From assembly GCA_963696025.1 (NCBI GenBank), contig CAVOII010000007.1:248001-312000 (forward strand): a DNA stretch of 64,000 nt, given 5' to 3'. A program made the translations under genes and the position numbers. The first letter of the stretch is position 1; the number at the start of each line of letters is the position of its first letter. The DNA is from JABCYV01 sp963696025 (GTDB lineage: Bacteria; Acidobacteriota; Terriglobia; Terriglobales; Acidobacteriaceae). The notes under the pieces are model-generated. The model was not told where the DNA came from and ran no database searches. It was given only the letters and a program-made list of their open reading frames with translations. Positions 51,359 to 60,228 of this stretch are shown piece after piece.

Positions 51359-53674
51359 TTAGAACTTGGTTGTGAGGCGCAAGGCAAAGTTCCTTGACGG
51401 TCCGATGGCATTGCCTGAGAAGAGGCCACCGAAGTCGATGACGTCTAGCACATTGGTAAGATTCTGTCCGTCGATCTGAAATCGCACATTCATACGCTCC
51501 GTCTTGTAAAGATCTGCGCCCGCCGAGGCATTGACCTGGAAGGACGGATAGATGCGCCCTCGGTCAAAGTTAGTCCGATCCAGCACCTGCTGGCCGTATT
51601 GGGCGAGCACCGTGGCCGGATCGCCATCAAACTTGAAGGGCAGGCCAGTGTCATATTGAATTCCACCCGCGATCCAGAATCGTGGTGCGACCTGGTAGCG
51701 AACGCGTCCGCGAACTGTGTTGCGCTGATCCTGCGAATCCGGGAAGTGGCCGATCACCTGCGTTGCCGCCGCCGAGGCGTTGTCACCCAAGAAGAGGCCG
51801 CCCGTGACCGGAAACCAGGCATTGCCGACGGCATAGGAATAGCTCACAAAACCAGAAAAGCGGTGCCAATCGGGCACATCAAGCTTTGCTTCCGCGCCAT
51901 AGATGACGGATTTTCGGAACGCAATCGGGAAGCTGATAGTCGTGTTAGCGATCTGATCGTCATCTGCATAATTGTCGACCAATCGTCGGAAATAGCTGAC
52001 GTCCAACCTGAGCTTTCCGAAGAAGGCTTTCGTTATGCCTGCTTCGTAGTAGTTTCCTTGCGAAGGCTCGACGGGTAGTCGGAGGAAATTCATTGGGTCG
52101 AAGGCTTCAATTGCGGATGAATTCGAAAGTAGGATGTTCTCAAACGAAGGGGTCTGGAAAACCCGGTCATACGAGAAATGTAAGACGAGGTCGGTGGATG
52201 GGAAATAGCGCGAAATTGAGAAGCGCGGGTCCACGGCTTTCCTGTTCAACAAGAGCTGATAGTGGTCCCAGCGGAGTCCTGCACCGATCGTCCAGTTTCC
52301 TAGACGGACGCGATCTTGCACGAATGCGGATTGTTCGAGGTCGGGGCGCTTTCCCAGAAAGCTGAAGTCAATCGGCGTGTGGTCGTCGAAATGGCTTGGA
52401 TCGGTAATGTGGTATCGGAAATTCTCGTTCAGAAATGTGTTGTCTGACTCGACCCCAAACTTCCACTCATGCCGGTCATGAACGACCGTTACGGTTCCCT
52501 TGAAATACCCCACGCGAAACCAATTGTGCTGAAATACCTCTATGGGAGTCGATTTCTCATTGGAGTTGAAATCATTCGCGTTTTCGCGCACCACTCCTCG
52601 AAAATCGGCCACCACCCTGGATGAGAAAGTGTGCTGGTAAGAGGTGATTCCCATCGTCTCGATGTTATCGGCCGTTTGGTGCTGGCCTGCCACTTGCTGC
52701 ACCTGTTCGTTGGGGATGTCGTAGCGTGACGTCTCATGGCGAACAATGAATCGCAAGCGATCCTTCGACGTCAAGTCGCGCTCATAGTTGACCGAAAAAT
52801 CGCCCAGCGTACCTGTATTTGAATAGTTTTGCGGAACCACAGGATTCAAATAGTGGTCGGTCATGCTGCCACTGGCGCTAGCGCCGAACGTATTCTTGCC
52901 CCAGACGTACTGTCCCTGCGCGAAGGCGCCAGCCGAATCGAAGCTGCCGCCAGAAAGCACTATCGTGCTGTGGAAGCCAGCCTGGGGATCTTGAAGAGTA
53001 TTCACCTCGACCACACCACCCATCTTCCTGCCATATTCCGGAGGAATGCCCGCCGTAAAGATGCTCAACGATTGCACGTCGTCCGCTTCAAGTGCGGGTC
53101 CGAAACTGGGAGAGCGATTGTCCGTCAGAGGGATGCCATCGACCACAAACTGTGTCTGGTACTCTGAGCCGCGCGGATGCAGCACAGCATTGCCTTCATA
53201 AAGCCAGCCGGGCTGCGAATTCACCAAATCCTGTAAGGAACGACCCGGAATTGAGCCAAGCCGGTTTTGGATGAGATCTGTGCCTATTTGACTAACGGAG
53301 CCGGCTTGATCGGGGTTAATCAACGTGCTGGCGGCATTAACGGTTACAGATTGATTCACCGACGGTAGCTTGAGTTGGACGATGAGTTCGAACCGAATCG
53401 AGGAATGAATTTCCACGGTTTCGGATATCTCCGCAAAGCCAGGCTGCCTGATTTCGAGCTGATAGATGCCGTAAGCCAGGCGCTGCACATCTAGACTACC
53501 CTGCTCGCTGGTCGCTAGAGTATTTCGATACTGATTCGCCTTGCTGGTAATTTGAACGGTTGTTCTTACACCGAGACCGGCCGGATCGGTCACTCTAACG
53601 CGCAATTCGCCGCTATTGCTTTGGCAAAGAACCGGCAACGCGGAAAAGAAAAAAATGACTGCAAATCTCGTCAT
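51359..53674 (-). CDS. TonB-dependent outer-membrane receptor
   Basis: 771 residues. Signal peptide (FAVIFFFSALPVLCQ), a carboxypeptidase-regulatory-like domain (about 20-105: GELRVRVTDPAGLGVRTTVQI ... YQLEIRQPGF), a plug domain (about 110-215: PGRSLQDLVNSQPGWL ... FVVDGIPLTDN ... GGVVEV) and a beta barrel ending in the terminal aromatic FALRLTTKF. It imports a substrate such as a siderophore, vitamin or oligosaccharide across the outer membrane; the substrate cannot be told. It is flanked by IS110 elements on both sides, and the leader contains a terminator-like hairpin. Confidence 0.88.
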   Translation of the reverse strand: MTRFAVIFFFSALPVLCQSNSGELRVRVTDPAGLGVRTTVQITSKANQYRNTLATSEQGSLDVQRLAYGIYQLEIRQPGFAEISETVEIHSSIRFELIVQLKLPSVNQSVTVNAASTLINPDQAGSVSQIGTDLIQNRLGSIPGRSLQDLVNSQPGWLYEGNAVLHPRGSEYQTQFVVDGIPLTDNRSPSFGPALEADDVQSLSIFTAGIPPEYGRKMGGVVEVNTLQDPQAGFHSTIVLSGGSFDSAGAFAQGQYVWGKNTFGASASGSMTDHYLNPVVPQNYSNTGTLGDFSVNYERDLTSKDRLRFIVRHETSRYDIPNEQVQQVAGQHQTADNIETMGITSYQHTFSSRVVADFRGVVRENANDFNSNEKSTPIEVFQHNWFRVGYFKGTVTVVHDRHEWKFGVESDNTFLNENFRYHITDPSHFDDHTPIDFSFLGKRPDLEQSAFVQDRVRLGNWTIGAGLRWDHYQLLLNRKAVDPRFSISRYFPSTDLVLHFSYDRVFQTPSFENILLSNSSAIEAFDPMNFLRLPVEPSQGNYYEAGITKAFFGKLRLDVSYFRRLVDNYADDDQIANTTISFPIAFRKSVIYGAEAKLDVPDWHRFSGFVSYSYAVGNAWFPVTGGLFLGDNASAAATQVIGHFPDSQDQRNTVRGRVRYQVAPRFWIAGGIQYDTGLPFKFDGDPATVLAQYGQQVLDRTNFDRGRIYPSFQVNASAGADLYKTERMNVRFQIDGQNLTNVLDVIDFGGLFSGNAIGPSRNFALRLTTKF

Positions 53675-53814
53675 GAAGAATTCGGCCTTTGCAGTTTAGC
53701 TCTTATCCGGATACGGGTTAACAGACGTTTCCTCCGGGACGGTTACCTTCGGATAACTGATGTCATAACGACGTCGGCCTCACAACGGACCGAGTAGACT
53801 TTACGGAATCCAAC

Positions 53815-53844
53815 CAAAAAGGCTCGGGACAGAGGAGGCCCGAG
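53815..53844 (-). terminator. Intrinsic terminator in the receptor leader
   Basis: A 6-bp stem (53839-53844 with 53823-53828), ten-base loop, then CC and TTTTT on the minus strand. It could end the transcript of the IS110 copy upstream or act as an attenuator for the receptor gene. Confidence 0.6.
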
Positions 53845-53890
53845 ATGAAGATTGTAGATTCTCTCTTGATTTGCAATTTTTTTCTCTCTG

Positions 53891-53920
53891 GAGAGGTGCA
53901 GGAGAACCTCTCTCTTTTTT
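53891..53920 (+). terminator. Intrinsic terminator, plus strand
   Basis: Stem GAGAGGT (53891-53897) with ACCTCTC (53906-53912), eight-base loop, then TC and six T residues. No plus-strand gene ends nearby, so its source transcript is unknown. Confidence 0.6.
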
Positions 53921-53965
53921 GCTTTCATCAAGCGGCACATGAAGTACCGAGATCAGAAGCTAATT

Positions 53966-54973
53966 CTACCGGACACAACTGGAACCCGTCGTATGAGTGA
54001 TCGGATCGGAACATGGCGAAAAAGGCATGCAGGAGTTTCTCATGACTGCGACTACCGCCTGCAGCGGGGCTTTTCCGCGAGCCACTAGGCGCTGAAAAAA
54101 GGCTCGCAGGTGGGGCTCATGACGTATGGCAACCAGTGCCGGCATGTACAGAGTCCGCCACAGATGACGACTGCCCCCTCGGCTGATCCGCGGTTTCTTT
54201 TCGACAGTGGCACCAGAACTAAAACGAACTGGATCCAGGCCAGCAAAGGCAACCCACTGGCGAGCATCCAGAGTATCGGGCAGCACGGCTAACTCGCCAA
54301 GGATTTGCAAAGCGCTGGTTTCTCCGATTCCCGGGGTGGTAAGCATGAGACGGAAACGCCGATCCAGTTCGGGATCGCGGGCGATGAGTCGCAGGGCTTA
54401 GCGCCGCAGCCGCGTGATTCGGAGCTGAAGGTAATCCAGGTGCCGCTGCAGTTCCCGGATCAGGAATGTAGATAGAACCTTGCTGGCCCGCAACCAATGC
54501 CGACGATTTTTCTCCTGTGTCTGGGTAACACCCAGGGCTTCGATGGCTCGTGTCAGGCCACGCAAGCGCAAGGCCAGCACGCTGGGCGGGACCCAAGGAA
54601 CCCAAGGCATGCGCAAGGCATATTGGCAAAGCACATGGGCATCGACCGGATCGGTCTTGCTGCGCTCCCCGAGTGACTCCGCGAAACGCCGCGCGCGACG
54701 AGGGTTGATCACACTGACTTCCACCTGGCGGTGGGCGTGCAAAGTCAAGGCTAGATCTAAGCTGTAGTTACCGCTGGCTTCCAAACAAACCCGAGCGTGC
54801 CCTTTTCCACGCAGCAAGTAAGCCAGAAGGGCGTGGTGTCCGGCAGCATTGTTGCTAAAGGTTTGGACTTCCTGTCGATCAACGGTTCCCGAGTGCACGG
54901 CGACGCTCAACTCGCGAGCACTGACATCGATGCCCGCGAAAATATGGACCTCCGCTGCAGAATTCTTTGCCAT
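53966..54973 (-). pseudogene. IS110-family transposase copy 2 with an in-frame TAA
   Basis: From ATG 54973 (GAGGG upstream) the protein starts MAKNSAAEVHIFAGIDVSAR, the DEDD domain, with VCLEASGNYSLDLALTL and KTDPVDAHVLCQYA. It stops at TAA 54400-54398 after RITRLRR. The same frame continues ALRLIARDPELDRRFRLML and TTPGIGETSALQILGEL, the Transposase_20 domain, to TAG at 53968-53966. The whole would be about 335 residues, a normal IS110 length. Only the one stop codon breaks it. It is a different subtype from the copy at 50.1-51.2 kb. Confidence 0.78.
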
Positions 54974-55014
54974 ATTCGCCCTCACAACTTGGATTAGACT
55001 GGTCTCGGCTCCCC
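53966..55014 (-). mobile_element. IS110-family insertion sequence, copy 2
   Basis: Carries the transposase described separately. Homology of the neighbouring plus-strand fragment begins near 55015, so the right end of this element probably lies at about 55010, only some 40 bases upstream of its ATG. The left end is not defined. It may have inserted into an older IS110 copy. Confidence 0.6.
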
Positions 55015-55443
55015 GACCCTGAGCGGGATGCACGCTTGCTGTTGTAGTTGCTCAGTGAGGATCGCTTTCCGGAGATTTGGATGCCCTCTATCGAACTTCG
55101 GGACCTGCGAACCTTGCTGCGCGACGGGGATCAGTGGGTGCGGATGCGAACGCGGTTGCAGCACACGTTGCAGGCGATCGCCCTCAATCACGCCCTGCGG
55201 CAAGGCCGTGCACTCTGGAGTGCGACAGGGCAGCGCGCACTGGAAGCCTTACCTCTGCCACCCTGCACCAGTCAAAGACGAAGTGAGCTGCTCGGTTTGT
55301 ACACTCAATTGCAGAAGCGGATCCAGGAACTGGATCAAACAGTGGAACAACAAGCCCAACGAAGAGCGCAGGCGCGCCGGTTGCTGACGCACCCGGGCGT
55401 GGGCCCGGTAACGGCCTTGGCGACCGAAGTGCGTTCACACTAA
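55015..55443 (+). pseudogene. IS110-family transposase remnant (internal fragment)
   Basis: The plus-strand frame reads DPERDARLLL, a TAG at 55045-55047, then LLSEDRFPEIWMPSIELRDL, WVRMRTRLQHTLQAIALNHA, a coiled-coil stretch and ARRLLTHPGVGPVTALATEV, then breaks off in RSH and TAA. These are the D-x-x-D part of the DEDD domain, the connecting helices and the first residues of the Transposase_20 domain. Both ends are missing. The upstream part was probably removed when copy 2 inserted. Confidence 0.72.
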
Positions 55444-55497
55444 CTGAAAATTCACTCACCCCTACAACCCGCTCTCGCAGCGGAAAGGGATGTGGCG

Positions 55498-55935
55498 TCA
55501 AAAATTCGGTTGACGAGAGACGATGGAATGTCTTGTCCACCACACGCCAACGGCAAGGCACGCCAGCGTAGGGATGACCGCCTGTGTCAGGATTCCGATG
55601 TAGTCAGGTGTGTGCGGAGGTACTCGCCATCCATGCGTGATTAGCCGCCAAGCGTTGAAGACCCCGCCGTATAGATACAACGTTGCAAGACCGCCTACCC
55701 AAGCCAAGGCTTTCCCCGTCTCTAATACCCATACCAATGCGATTGCAGCAAGAGCAGCAACGAGTTCGTCGGGGTATCCCTCCCACAGCCACATCGTGAC
55801 GGTGCCTACATCTCCTGTAAACGTCAGCCGATTGTTGACCGGAATGAAGAGCGCCTTGATTAAGAAAGCTACCAATGTTGAAAGGGTCCACAGTCCGATT
55901 ACGACGAGCGCATTTCTTATCGTAGGTGGATTCAT
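55498..55935 (-). CDS. Hypothetical membrane protein
   Basis: 145 residues from ATG 55935; a longer form from 56121 adds an unstructured acidic region. Four likely membrane segments: NALVVIGLWTLSTLVAFLIKALF, ELVAALAAIALVWVL, ALAWVGGLATLYLYGGVF and GILTQAVIPTLACLAVGVW. No family recognised. It stands alone between the IS110 remnant and a divergent peptidase gene, and may be a recent arrival with the mobile elements. Confidence 0.55.
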   Translation of the reverse strand: MNPPTIRNALVVIGLWTLSTLVAFLIKALFIPVNNRLTFTGDVGTVTMWLWEGYPDELVAALAAIALVWVLETGKALAWVGGLATLYLYGGVFNAWRLITHGWRVPPHTPDYIGILTQAVIPTLACLAVGVWWTRHSIVSRQPNF

Positions 55936-56172
55936 ATGGTGGCTTGTCTCTGAATCTCCGGCTTCCTCATCCTTGTCGCTGGGTCGCTCGCTTGCGACTG
56001 CAGCCTCAATGCTAACGGCCACCGACAGGGCGTCCCAAGTTACGTCTGGTCCTGAGCCATCAGGGCATGGTTGATGCAAACCGGCGTTTACATTTGTAAT
56101 CCTATCAACAGCGTCCCACACCCCGCTACTTGAAACCGCGTGATAGCATCGTTACTTGATTCAGAATCTCCC

Positions 56173-58182
56173 ATGAGGCCCGTTGATGCCATGAGCCAGC
56201 GCCTCACACGGCGACAATCTTTCTCGGCTCTCCTGATTTGCGGACTCATCGCTTTCACAATCCCTCCTGCTCACGCCGCCGAGAAAGAACCGCAGTGGAT
56301 TCGCGTCAACTCGGCCCACTTCTCCGTGCTCACCGACGCGAGCGAGAAAAAAGGCCGCGAGGTGATCCTGCGTTTTGAGCAGATGCGCTCCATCTTCGCC
56401 CAACTTCTCATGAAGACCCGGGTGAATATGCCAGAACCGCTAGACATCATCGCTCTTAAAGGGGACAAGGAATTCGTGCAGATTGCGCCCATCGGCCAGG
56501 GCAAACTCATCAGCAAACCGGCATTTTTTCTTCCCGGCGAGGACCGCAATTACATTGTGCTGAATCTTTTCGAGGACGAAAGCTGGCGGGCGATTTCTCA
56601 TGAATTTGCGCACTTCTTATTGAACTATAACTATCCGCCTACTCAGGGCTGGTTTGATGAAGGCTTTGCCGAATATTTTTCCAGTCTGGAGTTAGACAAC
56701 AAACAAGCGCGGATGGGCGGCGATCCCGAACTGAAGGTGTCATGGGAAAGGGACCTGATAGGCAACCAGCGCGAGACCCTCAATCCGCCCAGATCGCTTA
56801 CTGATCTTCTCAGTGGACCAGTATGGCTGGCCATGCCTGACCTGTTCACCATGAAGCACGATGTTTCCGCCCACCAGGAGGGCACGCATCATACGCTGTT
56901 TTATGCTCAATCCTGGATCGTCGTGCACTATCTTCTCAACAAGAACAAACTGCCTGAGACTGGGAAATATTTTGACTTGGTACAGAACCGTAAATTGCCG
57001 GTGGAAGAGGCGATCCAGCAAGCGTACGGCATGAGCTCAACGCAGTTCGAGCAAGCGGTCAAGGATTATTTCCACTCCCTTGTGCCGCTGTTTCAGGCGC
57101 AAGACGCGGCCAGACTTCCGAACACAATTGACGCTGGAGGACAGATGTATCAAATCTCCGCCACGCTGAGTTCCGACGATGTCGGAAGCAGCGTGGTGCC
57201 GGTTGTCCCTGGCGAAGCCGCCGCCCTACAGGCGGAAATGGCCGTGCGTCTGCGCGAGCACCGTGAGCAAGCCCTGAAGGATCTGAACGCCATAGTGAGC
57301 CAGCCGAAGCTGGACAATGCGATTGCTCATCGTGCGCTGGCCTGGGCCCACATGGAGAAAAAAGAATTCGAACCTGCTACAGAAGAACTGAGCAAGGCGT
57401 CTGAACTCGATCCCCGCGATCCGTGGGTGCGCTACTACCTGGCGTTGGTCAAGTATCATGCCGCCCAGTCCAGCGGACAGGAGGTCCACGGGCTTTCCAA
57501 CATGATCCAGGATTTGCGGGCGGTGCTCGATTGGAACCCCAATTTTGCCGAGGCCTACAACATGCTCGCCATGGCACGACTCGAGGGCGGGGGAGTGAAC
57601 TCAGCCATGCAGTCGATACGGGAGGCAATCCAACTTAGTCCGCGTAATGAAACCTATCTCCTGAACCTGGCACAGATTGAGATGGCGGGGAAGAAATGGG
57701 ACGACGCAACGGCGCTGCTCGAACGCCTCAAAGGCAGCCAGAATCCGCAAATCGCCCGCGTCGCGCGTAAAAATCTGAATGATCTGCCGACCTTGAAGAA
57801 GTATGGCCTGCTTCCCCAGGCTGAGGCAGCGCCGCAACCCGCGGCCGATACGAAATCGACGAGCGCACAGAATTCGCAACCAGGAGACGATTCAGCTGAG
57901 GAACATCCGCCAGCCGCCCCGGTCGAAGTCCAGCCCGACCAACGCAAAGTGCAATTTCTGAAAGGAAAGCTGGTGAAGGTAGATTGCGCACAAACGCCGA
58001 CAGCCATTCTGACCGTTGCCGCGGGGCCGAAAACATTGAGACTCCGGGCGGAGAATTTCAAGGGGCTTACCCTGATCGGAGCTGATGCGTTTTCCTGCGA
58101 CTGGAAGAATCGCCCGGTGTCAGTTAACTACAGGGCTGGCGGCAAAGCAGACGGCGACCTGGTATCCCTCGAAGTTCAGTAG
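56173..58182 (+). CDS. Secreted HEXXH-type peptidase with tetratricopeptide-like repeats
   Basis: 669 residues from ATG 56173 (56191 is also possible). Signal peptide ending IPPAHA. The zinc motif is HEFAH in RAISHEFAHFLLNYNYPP, with the third ligand Glu probably in WFDEGFAEYFSS, the gluzincin-like arrangement. A C-terminal part (about 360-560) has helical repeats such as AHRALAWAHMEKKEFEPATEE and PRDPWVRYYLALVKYHAAQS, consistent with TPR units. A Pro/Ala-rich linker and a small beta domain end the protein. It is probably periplasmic; the substrate is unknown. Confidence 0.8.
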   Translation: MRPVDAMSQRLTRRQSFSALLICGLIAFTIPPAHAAEKEPQWIRVNSAHFSVLTDASEKKGREVILRFEQMRSIFAQLLMKTRVNMPEPLDIIALKGDKEFVQIAPIGQGKLISKPAFFLPGEDRNYIVLNLFEDESWRAISHEFAHFLLNYNYPPTQGWFDEGFAEYFSSLELDNKQARMGGDPELKVSWERDLIGNQRETLNPPRSLTDLLSGPVWLAMPDLFTMKHDVSAHQEGTHHTLFYAQSWIVVHYLLNKNKLPETGKYFDLVQNRKLPVEEAIQQAYGMSSTQFEQAVKDYFHSLVPLFQAQDAARLPNTIDAGGQMYQISATLSSDDVGSSVVPVVPGEAAALQAEMAVRLREHREQALKDLNAIVSQPKLDNAIAHRALAWAHMEKKEFEPATEELSKASELDPRDPWVRYYLALVKYHAAQSSGQEVHGLSNMIQDLRAVLDWNPNFAEAYNMLAMARLEGGGVNSAMQSIREAIQLSPRNETYLLNLAQIEMAGKKWDDATALLERLKGSQNPQIARVARKNLNDLPTLKKYGLLPQAEAAPQPAADTKSTSAQNSQPGDDSAEEHPPAAPVEVQPDQRKVQFLKGKLVKVDCAQTPTAILTVAAGPKTLRLRAENFKGLTLIGADAFSCDWKNRPVSVNYRAGGKADGDLVSLEVQ

Positions 58183-58192
58183 CTGCCCCAAT

Positions 58193-58222
58193 AAAAACCC
58201 CCTCAGGGGAAGCTGAGAGGGT
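58193..58222 (-). terminator. Terminator of the cold-shock gene
   Basis: On the minus strand CCCTCTCAG (58221-58213) pairs with CTGAGGGGG (58206-58198), allowing one G-T pair, and five T residues follow (complement of 58193-58197). It lies 24 bases past the cold-shock stop codon. Confidence 0.75.
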
Positions 58223-58245
58223 GCCAGTGGTTGGAATCGGGACTT

Positions 58246-58449
58246 TTATGCGCGGACGACGTTGGCTGCCTGGAAGCCTTTAGGCCCCTTCAGCAGATCA
58301 AATTCAACGGTTTCGCCCTCGTTCAGCGTGCGGTAACCGTTCTCCTGGATGGCGGAGAAATGAACAAAAACATCTTCCCCCGTAGAGCGCTGGATGAAAC
58401 CATAGCCCTTCGCCCCGTTGAACCACTTTACTGTGCCCTTCTCTCTCAC
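58246..58449 (-). CDS. Cold-shock protein (CspA family)
   Basis: 67 residues. A single cold-shock domain: GTVKWFNGAKGYGFIQRS contains RNP1 (KGYGFI) and DVFVHFSAIQENGYRTL contains RNP2 (VFVHF); the end EGETVEFDLLKGPKGFQAANV is standard. It binds single-stranded RNA and DNA and melts mRNA structure. The minus-strand upstream region 58450-58600 probably includes a long 5' leader, as is usual for these genes, but no cold-box was identified. Confidence 0.95.
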   Translation of the reverse strand: MREKGTVKWFNGAKGYGFIQRSTGEDVFVHFSAIQENGYRTLNEGETVEFDLLKGPKGFQAANVVRA

Positions 58450-58861
58450 AAAGCACTCCTTTCGCCTCTGCTGTTCATTTAAACTCCCTCGCTCTTTGTG
58501 AAGCGCATGCTTCGTACTATCCCCTCAAAGGACGTGGGAGCACAACCGAATGAATTCTGGGCCGCTCAAATTGCTCTCACAAGAAAAGCCCCGGAGTTCA
58601 GCGCTGCCTGCAGAAAGTGCGGCGCTAAGCTTCGGAGCCCATCCTGCTTGCGCGAGTTAACCGCGGGATACGAGACATCGCCCCAAAACTCTCAACGCTG
58701 CTGTGCCCAGAACTTGGGCAATGAGCAAAAGATAATATTCAGGAACACGGTTTCTGGCAAGGAAAGAAATTACAGAGGTGAAACGTTTTTGCTAACCGGT
58801 TTGGCAGTGGCCCCTCGACCCGCCGGATCGAACGCGGAGTGAGCCGCAACCCTCTGATAGG
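58450..58861. other. Intergenic region upstream of the cold-shock gene
   Basis: 412 bases. A 114-codon plus-strand frame (58498-58842) exists but has no family resemblance, unusual composition (many Cys and Lys/Arg runs) and no ribosome binding site, so I do not call it. The region should contain the promoter and leader of the cold-shock gene and the promoter of the YihY-like gene. Confidence 0.4.
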
Positions 58862-59755
58862 ATGGGGAAAGTGCGCGATCCTGACCTCCAGTCACAATCC
58901 GGGGCTTCAGTTTCTCCGGGTACTTCTCCGAGGTTCGAAGCTCGGCATTACCCCGGCGTGCTCGCATCGACGGCGAAATATTTGTTGCGGACTGAAGTCC
59001 ACACCTTTGCGTTCTCGGTCGCAGCTAACGCCATCCTGTCGTTCTTTCCCTTCGTGCTGTTACTGATGACCCTGATCCGGCGGGTATTTCACTCGAAGGT
59101 GATGTACGGCGTCGTAGTCCAACTGCTTCGCGATTTTCTCCCTGCGGGACAAGACTTCGTGATTCGCAATCTGAACGCGCTGGTGGACGCGCGAAACCGG
59201 GCACAGCTCGTTTCGCTATTGATTCTTCTGGTGACCTCAACGGGGGTATTCATGCCATTGGAGGTTGCGCTCAATCGTATCTGGCGCTTTCCCGAGAACC
59301 GATCATACTTGGGCAATCAGCTTATCTCGCTGGGCTTGGCTTTTGGTTGCGGCGCGCTGGCCTTGCTCTCAATTGCTCTGACCGCCGAAAATGTTGAGTT
59401 GCTGCAATCTTCGTTTCATGGCCACGGCATTTTTGTGGTGCGGCTGGCGGGCTTTGTCATTATGAAAGTCTTTGCGATCGCCGCCAGCATTGCCATTTTC
59501 TTCTTGATCTATTGGGTGCTGCCCAATGGCAAGGTCCCGGCGCGCGCCGTGTTGCCCACGGCGATGATCATGGGGTTGCTGTCGGAAACACTCAAATACG
59601 CCTACATTCTGGCTCTACCCCGGCTGAATTTCCAGGAAGTTTACGGTCCATTCGCCTTGTCGGTAAGTCTGATGTTTTGGGCGTTCCTTTCCGGATTGCT
59701 TCTTTTGACGGGAGCTCATTTGTCGGCGGGGCGGCAACGCCGGCGGCGGGTTTGA
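58862..59755 (+). CDS. YihY/BrkB-family inner-membrane protein
   Basis: 297 residues from ATG 58862. Six membrane segments are expected, for example ANAILSFFPFVLLLMTLI, QLVSLLILLVTSTGVFMPLEVALNRIW and LMFWAFLSGLLLLTGAHLS. The segment FPFVLLLMTLIRRVF and the late VYGPFALSVSLMFW fit the BrkB/YihY family (historically misnamed ribonuclease BN). Function unknown; possibly a transporter. The first 40 residues are poorly conserved, so the true start could be later. Confidence 0.82.
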   Translation: MGKVRDPDLQSQSGASVSPGTSPRFEARHYPGVLASTAKYLLRTEVHTFAFSVAANAILSFFPFVLLLMTLIRRVFHSKVMYGVVVQLLRDFLPAGQDFVIRNLNALVDARNRAQLVSLLILLVTSTGVFMPLEVALNRIWRFPENRSYLGNQLISLGLAFGCGALALLSIALTAENVELLQSSFHGHGIFVVRLAGFVIMKVFAIAASIAIFFLIYWVLPNGKVPARAVLPTAMIMGLLSETLKYAYILALPRLNFQEVYGPFALSVSLMFWAFLSGLLLLTGAHLSAGRQRRRRV

Positions 59756-60228
59756 CCTTTCGCTGCATTAGCGGTTCTTGAAACAAATTTGGTTCGTCCT
59801 GGTAAGGAAACGCAGGATGAGTTTTCCAAGCTGGCAATTGTGTCCTTGGTTCCAGGCGATAGCACTGTCCGATGTCAAGGGCCTGGCGACGATCCAGCCC
59901 CGAACGGCACAGTCAGGGCGCTATACAAATTCTTGACACTGCCACCGTCGGCGGAAGTACGCTGCAGTTCAGCCTGCAATCGCTATGGCGGTACCGATCC
60001 ATGGGACAATAGCCAAAAAATCCGGCTTGGGCTCCGATTTGGACCAGTTGCCAACGCCGCGAGACCGCCACACGCAAGTACTTTTCCGGCAACTTCGCGG
60101 GCCTCTTCACAATCTAAGTAATCGGGTGAAATCACATCTTTCCTGTGCGCCAGCTCGCTAAACTGAGTATATGGGGCACCGCCCGGTTCAACGCACGTTC
60201 CCGAACAACTTTCGTTACACTATCTTCT
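59756..60228. other. Intergenic region with no supported gene
   Basis: 473 bases between the YihY-like gene and the next secreted protein. Open frames of 65-110 codons exist on both strands but are not protein-like. No terminator or repeat was recognised. Confidence 0.4.

Larger units (their letters stand above)
53675..53965. other. Leader of the TonB-dependent receptor with two opposed hairpins
   Basis: On the minus strand CTCGGG...CCCGAG (53844-53839 and 53828-53823) is followed by CC and five T residues, 140-150 bases before the receptor start. On the plus strand GAGAGGT (53891-53897) pairs with ACCTCTC (53906-53912) followed by TC and six T residues. No supported gene lies in this gap. 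Confidence 0.55.

Noticed and set aside
53743..53940. 65-codon minus-strand frame in the receptor leader
   Set aside because: It runs through two terminator-like hairpins and has no family resemblance.
50586..55047. Genome-wide stop-codon reassignment as the reason for the stops in IS110 genes
   Set aside because: TAG, TAA and TGA all end normal genes in this window at the expected lengths, so none is generally recoded.
58498..58842. 114-codon plus-strand frame upstream of the YihY-like gene
   Set aside because: No ribosome binding site, odd composition, no recognisable fold, and it lies over the expected leader of the divergent cold-shock gene.
59789..60121. 110-codon plus-strand frame
   Set aside because: No ribosome binding site and composition unlike the neighbours; judged random.
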